From positions 49,166,303 through 49,230,302 of the forward strand of contig CM044856.1 in NCBI GenBank assembly GCA_024500155.1: a stretch of DNA of 64,000 nt. Direction: 5' to 3'. The translations under genes were made by a program, and so were the position numbers. Below the pieces are notes generated by a model that did not search any database, was not told the DNA's origin, and saw only the letters and a program-made list of their open reading frames with translations. Positions 55,901 through 64,000 of this stretch are shown here, piece after piece. Each line of letters starts with the position of its first letter. Within the stretch, counting starts at the first letter, position 1. This DNA is from Chenopodium formosanum. Lineage: Eukaryota; Streptophyta; Magnoliopsida; Caryophyllales; Amaranthaceae.

Positions 55901-58016
55901 TGTAGGGAATATTTCAAACATTATCCTTAGCTTGAACCCCATTGTGATCATACACTAAAGTACGGTGGCGTCCAAAGGGAAAGAAGATAGAGCAAAAGAG
56001 TCGCCAACAAGTTTTAGGAACTTGTAAACCGTTCACGAGGTGAAGGTTACACCCCTTAACGATCTAGGAGATCGTCAACTCCAATAGGTCTGGAACCATG
56101 ATTGGTAGTCTAGGGATGATAGTACAAATCCAACCTAAATGATATTGAATCTGCCCTAATAATAGGGCTCTACTATATTCTGATCGTATTCATGTGCGCT
56201 TTCTGACTAACATGCAATCAATAGGATTAACCCTTAACCTGTTTAATCTATGTTGGTTTAATATTAATGCACAAATAAAACTATTATTGGCGATCACTTG
56301 AATTATAATCACATTAACGCTAAAAAAGATTATGAATTATCTTATTAAGCGTGATTACAAGTACCAATTCCCTTTAAACATGCATAAAAGGTGTGATCAA
56401 GCAATAACAATAAATAATTATCAAGCAACATAATAAATAGGAAAAATTAGAAATAATAATCCTAACTTTCATCAATTTTGGTAGAATAATCCCAAATTTG
56501 GAATTGAAGAAAAAGAACTACCCCCAAAGTTCGGATTATTCCAGAATAATCCAAAGTTGGGATTATTCTATAAAAATTTATAAAAGTTGGGATTATTATT
56601 TCTAATTTTTCCTAATAAATAATCAAAACAATTATTATAACAATAATAATTAATTAATAATAATAATCATCATCATGTTAAAGTATAATATTAATAGCAA
56701 GATCCTAGGCATGATACTAACAAGATTAATAACAAACCCTAGCATGTCACTAAGTAATAAAAATCAAAGCGTTTAACCCTAACATGATACTAACAAAAAT
56801 ATTAGGAAGAGAATAGGAAGCATCATAATAATCATAATTGTCATATTTGATATTAGAAATTATAGTTATTACCCAAAACATGATACTAGGAAGATCAAAA
56901 CGTCCTAACATGACACTAGGAATCATAATAATAACCTAGACATGATTTCTACATCATAATATCAATAAAGCAATTAAAACACTTACTTGGATGCCTCGTA
57001 TCTCTTTCTAATAAGAAAATACACACGTTAGTAAATTCAAGGAAAATAATAATTAAAAAAATTATATTAAATAATTGAAAGAGAGATTTGGGACAAAACC
57101 CTCAGAAATTAAAACCTTTCACATCTAGGGCGACGGAAACTTCGAATAATGCTAGGTGTTTCTTTGTCTTGTGAATGCGGAATTTTGTTTGTAAAAAGGG
57201 TTGGTTAAGAAAAGAGAGAGAGAATAAGCTTAGAGAGAGAATTTGAATGAGAGAGTTGTTATTTTTATGAGAATTGGTGATGAAAAACGGAGGTTTTAGG
57301 TCACTATTTTTAGAGAAAATAAGCCAAACGGATAGAAAAATAAATCAGAGTTTCGACGAGAAAAAAAGAAGTTAGCGTCAGGCGCTAACGCTAGCGCCAG
57401 GCATTAGTGCCAGGCGCTAATGTCTATCGTCAGGCGTTAATTTATTTTTTCACGCGTTTTCTTAATTCAAAAAAAATTTAGCCATACAGAAGGGCAAAAT
57501 CTTATTTTCCTTAAAAACACTCTTTTATTCTAAATAAAAGTCCAAAAAGTCAACAAAAGTCAATTTATCAATGCTAATTGAATTAGGAATGAAAAGAACC
57601 TTCCAGAAGAATCTAGAAGACTAAAATCAATTCTAATTGCATTAAGAATGATAAATCCATATTAGGCCCTCCTCTAGATAATTGGGCCGCATATAAGGAT
57701 CAAATCGGTCCCAGCGTAGTAATTTGGCCATAACTTCCTCATTATTCATCAGAATTGGACTTATAATATATCGTTGGAAAGGTATTTTCAAGCCCCATCA
57801 AACTACACCATTATTGGACCCATACTACGGACCAGACCAAACTGGATTGACTGTTTTCTTAAAATAGGTTTTCAAAAAACAGAGAAGAAGAGAAAAGAAA
57901 TTAAAACTATCCGCAACACTAGACTTTCTACACTTTCAATTCATTCGATTATGATTCGACGTGAAAGGTACTCATCACTGGGTTTTGTTTTGGTGAGACA
58001 CAAATGGGTGTCTACA
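55901..58016 (-). repeat. 5' LTR of Tat element B
   Basis: Full inverted LTR, 2,116 bp including a 173-bp MITE. High end, in reverse, TGTAGACACCC; low end, in reverse, ATTCCCTACA. GCGCTAACGCTAGCGCC-type cluster at 57375-57440 in U3. The splice-donor-like ACTTACTTGGATGCCTC (reverse of GTAAGT) lies near 56985. Confidence 0.93.
56440..56612. mobile_element. 173-bp MITE with 9-bp duplication (Mutator-like)
   Basis: Ends GGAAAAATTAGAAATAATAA and, in reverse, the same, giving inverted repeats of about 60 bp or more. TAATAAATA flanks both sides (56431-56439 and 56613-56621). The other LTR of element B has the uninterrupted site with one copy of the 9-mer. A 9-bp duplication is characteristic of Mutator-like elements. 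Confidence 0.88.
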
Positions 58017-58053
58017 CATATATATTTTAGATAAAAGTTTATCTTTAATTAAA

Positions 58054-58415
58054 GGCAAAATTGGCCGCAACACCATGAAGTACGGCTTAGGTGCACCGAG
58101 CACCCTAAAATTTGCGTAGTAGCCAAAACACCACCAAGTATGGTGTTAGGTGCAACGCATGTCATAAATGAAAATTTCCAGCAACTTATTTCACCGAGAT
58201 GAGGTGAATCTTCACTCTCTAGAACAGTGATTTAGTTTTCCATCCACTTAGCACGCATGGATTCACCTCGCCCGATGAAATAAGGGGCCGAAAATTTTCA
58301 TTTAAGGCACTGGTCGCACCTAAGACTATAGTTTGTGGTGTTTTGGCTACTACGCACAGTTTAGGGTGCTCAGTGCACCTAAGCCATACTTCAGGGTGTT
58401 GCGGCCCATTTTGCC
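58054..58415. mobile_element. 362-bp fold-back MITE with 9-bp duplication (Mutator-like)
   Basis: Terminal inverted repeats begin GGCAAAATTGGCCGCAACACC (left) and GGCAAAATGGGCCGCAACACC (right, in reverse) and run on for about 160 bp with occasional mismatches, leaving only a short central loop. TTAATTAAA flanks both ends (58045-58053 and 58416-58424). Long inverted repeats plus a 9-bp duplication point to a non-autonomous Mutator-like element. A transcript would fold into a long hairpin. Confidence 0.93.
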
Positions 58416-58435
58416 TTAATTAAATAAATAACAAT

Positions 58436-58640
58436 TGCATACTTTTCAAACATTATTAAGATGAATAGATATATGTGATCGGAAGCCACCCTAACATTCC
58501 CATGTCTACACAAAGCATTTAACAACCATTCAAACACATCAATTTCTTAAGTATTAGCAAACTCAAATGAATAGCAGAGACAAATGCTTTGATGCTTCTA
58601 CCTTTCTTGAAATCTGCATCAAGATCATAAGATCAATAAA
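58436..58640 (-). pseudogene. Possible pentatricopeptide-repeat gene remnant
   Basis: Minus-strand text EIDVFEWLLNALCRHGNVR, followed by VASDHIYLF, resembles one PPR motif with its xxLLNALCRxGxVxxA pattern. A stop precedes it and the upstream text is broken. PPR proteins bind organelle RNA; this scrap would be inactive. It lies in the short host segment between insertions. Low confidence, as only one motif is visible. Confidence 0.3.
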
Positions 58641-58669
58641 ATTCTCTACCTAGTGAAGCCATATATTGG

Positions 58670-60207
58670 TGACGAGGGGTGAAACTAGGTCGTTGACTAA
58701 TCCACCCTCGGTCTAACTAAATTTATAAACACTTAACAAACCTAAATGAAAGTATAGAGGCAAGTCAAGAGTCGTACCCAAAGGAATGGTAATGTTCAAG
58801 TGCTTTCAATTATACATGGGTGCCTAAGCTAGGTCGAAGACAAAGATAAAGAGAGAACACTAACAACTAACAAACAAAGAAACCAAACTAATCAAGCACT
58901 AGGGAATGGAGTCAACGAGTAATCATGACAAGTGTAGCAACTCGGGAACAACATGCAAATCAATGGTTGCCAAGACTAATGGTAAGAGCAATCAAAAGAG
59001 CTCGACAAGCTATCTGCTAGAGGTCTAACTAGCGCCAACTACGAGAGACTCTAACTAGTAATGTCACCAACCAAGCTCAATCGACAATTATGAGCTACAA
59101 ATCAATGGTCCGTATTAATGTTGACTCACAATGCAATCTAGCATAATTCTTAAGGCCTAATCGAATTACACACATGCACAATTTTCATTAATCACTTTAA
59201 TCTCAACAATTAATCAACAGAATTCCCAAATTACGCACAATCAATCAATCATCCAAATTTTACCCAATCCCTAGCCAAACAACAACTCTAACATCATCAT
59301 CTAATCAATTCCAACTAACAACTAAGGAAATCAAGAATCAATATTGTATGAAGAACAACTACACTAAACAAGCATCAAACATCAAAATCAATCCAAATAA
59401 ACAAGAATATTAAACAAATCAATAAAATGAGATAGAGTTAGAAATGATCATTGATAATAGAGAAGATTTTCAACACAATTATAACCATTGGATCTTCAAT
59501 CTCTCAATCACCATTGAAATTCCTTACTTTCTCTCTCTAAATCTACTCATAAACTAACCCTAAAACTAGAGAGAGAAGCTCTCAACTGAGCTAATAATGT
59601 GATCAAAATTAAATGTAAAAATACCTACAAAAATACGATTACAATTGTTTAAATAGGAGGCACAAACATAGTCAAGAAAAAACATAAACCCGGGGAGGCG
59701 CCTGCACCCGCTCTTCTTTGAGTTTCTATGGTTCTTTTTTAGGCTTTGTTCGTTCGCTAATGGCTTTGAATGAGCACACCGAATAATGATGATGTACACT
59801 AAAGCTGGCAGATTCAAAGGAGCTTGATGCTGGGTTCAACACCACATCTTCATGAGAGCACGACTTTAGAGCGCAAGAGCTAGAAACCGAAGAATCCACT
59901 TCCTTGCACTTTGAGCTTCCCCAATGCTATAAGCTTGCTCCAAATGCATCTTCCAACTTAGAAAACCATCAACATCAAGATCCTAACCTCGTACAATATC
60001 AACAACTACAAAAAGAGAACAAATAAAGGAGAAAACACTAGAAAAACCATCAAAATGCACAAAACCAAAAAATAAGAGAGAAAAGGTAAAACAAAGAACA
60101 AAGAGAAAATGCATGAAACTAAGCATTTATTAAGAAACAAAGCTATGAAAAGAAGGTAAAAAAAACCTAATTACTCATCAAATGGGTGCCATTTATGACA
60201 CCCATCA
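58670..60207 (-). repeat. Athila-type 3' LTR
   Basis: In reverse it starts TGATGGGTGTCATAAATGGC and ends CCCCTCGTCA. Directly next to its start is CGCTTAGGGGCATT in reverse, the polypurine tract. Same family as the truncated LTR at 38139-39579. Left flank ATTGG (58665-58669) would be the target duplication; its partner is lost. Confidence 0.85.
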
Positions 60208-61734
60208 AATGCCCCTAAGCGTTTCAACAAAACCAAGGGAGGGAAAATAACGAGCTTATTCAAACAAACAAAAGAAGAGAGGCGATAAGAATATACACTA
60301 ACTCACTTTGTAGGAATCACAACCAATTTCATTAACTAAAGACAAGCCATTTAAACCCCTAGATCGCCCTAGAGGACGAGTGATGCTCTCGTAAGAGTTT
60401 CCTCAGAGATTGACCCATAACTCTCACAAACCAAACAAACAAGGCATAGCATGAAAAAGAAGCAAAAGAAAGGAAAAGGAAAGAAAACAAATGTTCATGA
60501 ATGGACTTTTTGCAAATGTACAAGTATAAATGAATGCAAATCTTTCTAAACAAGTAAAAGAGTGCACGTTCTAAGATATCTAAGGTTGATTGAAACATAG
60601 GATATGCTAAGCATAGAGAACTAAAGAAACACAATTCACTTTCATCTCAAAACATTTTAGCACATTCTCTCAATTAGCATCAAATCTACTTTTAGCAAGA
60701 ATCTCTATAACTCCTCGAAGGAACCGAAAAAATAAATACAATTGAGGTTTCTCGACATCTCAACTATTGCATGCCGCTCTATAAGCTTAACCTACATCTC
60801 CCTCCACTGACTAGTGACTCAACCACAAAGGTCAAAAGGTCTTGGAAAGGGTTATAATGAAAAGGAGGGAAGAGTGAGGGTAGGCTAAAATTTTAATTTT
60901 GGTGGTATACCTAAACCGTGAAGCAAAGATTAGCCAAATCTCAACACCAAAACCAAGTAATCACCAAACAAAAACACAACACTCCCAAGTTTATTCAATT
61001 CTAAGAATCACAAACATATGTACAAAAAGCGTAAGAACGCTTCCCCTAAACTTGAACAAAGCATTGTCCCCAATGCTTAATATAGGGAGAAAGACACTTA
61101 CATCCAAATATTTTTTGAATTTTCTCGTTTTTCACTTTTTTAAAATTTTGCCAAAGCTTTTTGAATTTGCTTTGCTTTTTCTCAAATTTTTCTTTTTTAA
61201 AATTTTTCATTTTTTCAATTTATTAATTGTCCTCGCCTCTTTTAACTATGGACGATTATTTCAACTTTGCATTTGCTTTTTATTTACAAAATATTTACAA
61301 CAAAAACTTCCTTACATTATAAGAACCAAACAATCAATCTCATCCATCAAAACTCCAACATAAGAGACCAAATGCTTCACAAAAACCAATGATGGGAACA
61401 AAAATGAAACAAAAGGCTCAAGATCTAAAGATGTGTCTTAAAAAAAAGGGTATATGGCTCAAATGGTTAGCATGTAAGCAAATGAATTACTAAAATAAAG
61501 AAAAGAAAATTATCCAAGAAAATAAAAAATTACCATCCCTTAAAGATGTCTTTGTCCTTCCTAAATGGCTCAGTCGTGATCTCAGGAGATGAAAGTCAAA
61601 TTCTACATAAATCATACAATAGCCAAGGCTCCATGCACTACTCGTGCAAAATGTGGAGACAGGTAGAAAAGAATGAAACCTCACTTAGTAGAAGCAAAAA
61701 CTCACTATAAGCTTCAAATTCACCAAAAGGGAGC
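60208..61734 (-). other. Athila-type 3' internal region
   Basis: Non-coding sequence homologous to the 3' region of the complete Athila copy, including the G-run line in reverse (61030-61075). No gene. Tat LTR sequence begins at 61735 after GGAGC. Confidence 0.75.
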
Positions 61735-62265
61735 TGTAAATACCTAATTGTGTCTCCCCAAAAACAAAACCTAGTGATGAATATCTTTCACGTTATTTGA
61801 TCATTGAACAAGGTGAAATGTGAAAAGTCTTGTGACGTGGTTGTTTCAATAAAAATACTTCTTTCTGTTTTAAAAAATATTTCTTTTCTTACTCAATTTA
61901 TGGAAAACGTCTAGTCAAGTTTAGTTTGGTCCATGATAAAGGTCCAATAATAGGGTATTTGGATGGGACTTGAAAAGACCTTTCCAACGGTATATAAGAA
62001 GCCCAATCTCGATGAATAATGAGGAAGTTATGGCCAAAATACTAAACTGGGCTCAAACCGGATTTTACCTACGACCTAATGATCATGTGGAGGGTCCAAA
62101 GGTTTAATCCCATTCCTAAAATAACTAGGATTTATTATAAGCTTCTAAAGTTTCTTAATTGATCATAATTATCCTTTTTGAAAATGATAAGATTAAAGAA
62201 ATCGAAATTGAATAAAACTTCTCTTTTTGAGAGTCCTTGTTCTGTGCGAAATGAAAGATGGTAAG
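61735..62265 (+). repeat. Truncated Tat LTR start (U3 only)
   Basis: Begins TGTAAATACCTAATTGTGTC, a clean Tat LTR terminus, and aligns with 62266-62790 line by line (TTTGGTCCATGATAAAGG, CCTTTCCAACGGTATAT, GAGGAAGTTATGGCCAAAA). Stops at 62265, where another LTR start follows directly. Confidence 0.85.
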
Positions 62266-64000
62266 TATAAACACCCAAACGTGTCTCCCCAAAACCAAAC
62301 CCAGTGATGAATACCTTTCATGTCATTTGATTATCGAACAAAGCTAAAATATGAAAAGTCTAGTGATGAGGATTTTTTTATTTAAGTATATCTTCTTTTC
62401 TGTTTTTGAAAATATTTCTTTTCTTACCCTATTTATGAAAATTGTGCATTCTAGTTTAGTTTGGTCCATTATATGGGTTCAATATTATTGTAGTTGGATG
62501 GGCCTTGAAAAACCTTTCCAACGTTATATTATAAGCCCAACTTTGATGAATAATGAGGAAGTTATGGCCAAAATATTAAACTCGGCCCGATTTGGTTCTT
62601 ACATACAACCCAATCATCTAGAGGAGGGCCTATTATTAATTATCATTCCTAAAGCTATTAGGATTGATTATAGTCTTCTAGCATACTCTAGACGTTCTCT
62701 TTAATCCTAATGGAGTTAGGATTGATAATTATGTTTAAAAGAGTTTGAAATTGAATAAAACTACTCCTTTTGAGAATCCTTTTTTTGTACGATATGGAAT
62801 ATAGTTTGATTTTTTTTTCTTGACTCATAATCTTTATACAAATATTATATGGTTGGATAATCTTGAAATTATCTTTCCAATGATACATTATAATATTAAT
62901 TCTGAGCTATAACGAAAAAGATATGAATGAGATATGAAACTCTATCCAAAACTGACACCCTTCCATTATTTCAACCATATCTTTTTATATACAAATGAAT
63001 TTTGATCTGATTCTTATTGAGTTTGAAATTATACTTCAAGAGCTTTCCAACGACATATTATATGCCTTATTTGGACTTATGGTTCAAAAGATATGATGAA
63101 AACAAAATCCGCAAAAACTGTTTTGCAGTGCCGATCGACAGGGCAGTTGCGGCAACATCGTCGAGTTTTATTCCTCTTCGAACTCCGATTATTTTTTTTT
63201 ATCAAATCCGGATTGTTTTCGTTATAAATAGCCTCCTTAAACCTTTGTTTTTAATGATCAACTCTCAGCAAGAATTTCTTGATTCTCTCTCTGTCTCTTT
63301 TCTAGCCTAGTCTTTTATAAACATATTTCCTCATACATTAGCACTAGACACACCTAGCCAAGTTCGAAGTTGCCTTTCCCTAGACGTGAAAGGTTTGATA
63401 TTTTTGAGGGTTTGATCCCAAATCTCTATTTCAATTATTTAGTTTAATTCCTTAATTTTATATTTTCCTTAAAGTTACTAACGTGTGTATTTTGTTATTA
63501 AAAAGAGATATTAGGCATCCAAGTAAGTACTTTAATTGTTTAATTGATTTATGATATAGAATTCATGTTCAGATTGTTATTTTTATTCCTAGTATCATGT
63601 TTAGGATGTTTTTCCTAGTATCGTGTTAGGATGTTTTTCTTAGTATGATGTTTAGGGTGACAACAATAAGTTCCTAATATCAATTATGATTTCTATGAAG
63701 CTTCCTACTTTCTTTCCTAATAGCATGTTAGTATCATGTTAGGGTTAACGCTTTGATCTTTAATGTTTATTGACCTGCAAGGGTTTGTTATTAATCTTGT
63801 TAGTATCATGCCTAGGATCTTGCTATTGTTATGCTTTAACATGATTATGGTTGTTATGATATTTTTAATTAGGACTTTTTTTTTATGATTATTATTTTTG
63901 ATTATTATGTTGCTTGTATATGATATTTATTAATATTGCTGGATCACACCTTTTATGTATATTTAAAGGGAATTGGTACTTGTAATCACGCTTAATGAGA
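62266..64000 (+). repeat. Tat LTR, cut by the window end
   Basis: Starts TATAAACACCCAAACGTGTC (terminal TG changed to TA). It carries U3, the TATA box at 63223-63230, the leader line GACGTGAAAGGTTTGAT (63391) and the GTAAGTAC donor-like site near 63523. Relative to 2124-4153 the U3 is a different subtype: no GGCGC cluster, and a repeated TTTCCAACGAYATATTATA module. By comparison about 430 bp lie beyond the window. Confidence 0.85.

Larger units (their letters stand above)
50380..58016 (-). mobile_element. Tat element B, LTR-to-LTR insertion lacking gag-pol
   Basis: 5' LTR 58016-55901, primer site, leader, 3' untranslated region with a ~38-bp tandem array, and a shortened 3' LTR 51697-50380. 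CATAT flanks both ends (50375-50379 and 58017-58021), a perfect duplication. No gag, protease, RT or integrase text is left; only the post-pol motif near 53460-53510 and the spacers remain. Total 7.6 kb. A non-autonomous derivative or a later internal deletion are both possible. Confidence 0.9.
58670..61734 (-). mobile_element. Athila-type element, 3' end (second family)
   Basis: 3' LTR 60207-58670 preceded (higher coordinates) by 1.5 kb of 3' internal sequence that lines up with 31610-33236 of the complete Athila copy: the GAGGACGAGTGATGCTCTC line (60373), the CATTGTCCCCAATGC line (61060) and the TATAGTGAGTTTTTGC line (61710, in reverse). The rest of the element is missing; a Tat LTR starts exactly at 61735. 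Confidence 0.85.

Noticed and set aside
49962..58021. The shared CATAT beside C and B as evidence that they form one duplicated unit
   Set aside because: Sequences beyond the pentamer differ, and B has its own complete pair of duplications.
1..64000. CRISPR, bacterial operons, tRNA or rRNA genes
   Set aside because: No spaced palindromic array, ribosome-binding pattern, cloverleaf or rRNA-like segment was recognised; the tandem arrays have no spacers.

Overview
This window reads as nuclear DNA of a flowering plant, probably a eudicot: AT-rich and packed with nested, mostly decayed transposable elements, with no intact host gene. Diagnostic families are Ty3/gypsy elements of the Tat (Ogre/Retand-like) and Athila lineages, a chromovirus-like integrase remnant, an En/Spm (CACTA) transposon, a non-LTR retrotransposon tail, and small MITEs. 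No rRNA, tRNA or CRISPR signal was seen. Coding regions carry stops and frameshifts, so nearly all are called pseudogenes.

Layout. 1-4153: 3' part of Tat element A (+), with a 68-bp tandem array, a polypurine tract and a 2,030-bp LTR. 4159-15268: CACTA transposon (-) with a TNP2-type transposase (13763-10400), a second multi-exon gene ending in a Ulp1/C48-like protease domain (10128-6311), a 160-bp tandem array at its 3' end and inverted 11-mers at its 5' end. 15270-17040: chromovirus-like integrase remnant and probable LTR (+). 17041-18240: unrecognised DNA, a Stowaway-like MITE and a LINE tail. 18240-49961: Tat element C (-), with 5' LTR 48446-49961, gag, protease, RT, two RNase H domains, broken integrase, then two antisense (+ strand) accessory genes. 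A complete Athila element (21731-34833, TSD AGGAC) is inserted between those two genes, and a truncated Athila-type LTR (38139-39579) replaces the integrase core. 50380-58016: Tat element B (-), an insertion with both LTRs and TSD CATAT that has lost gag-pol. 58017-58669: a short host segment with a fold-back MITE and a possible PPR remnant. 58670-61734: 3' end of another Athila-type element (-). 61735-64000: two Tat LTR starts head to tail (+), the second cut by the window end.

How it fits together. Element B is an internally deleted Tat relative of A and C, possibly mobilised by a coding copy. The three Tat copies share an architecture: pol, then antisense gene 2, spacer, antisense gene 1 (plant mobile domain), a variable tandem array, polypurine tract and LTR. 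All three Tat insertion ends that can be read abut the same pentamer, ATATG in element orientation. Nesting gives relative ages: C is older than the Athila copy and the LTR fragment inside it; B is older than the 173-bp MITE inside its 5' LTR, whose empty site survives in B's other LTR.
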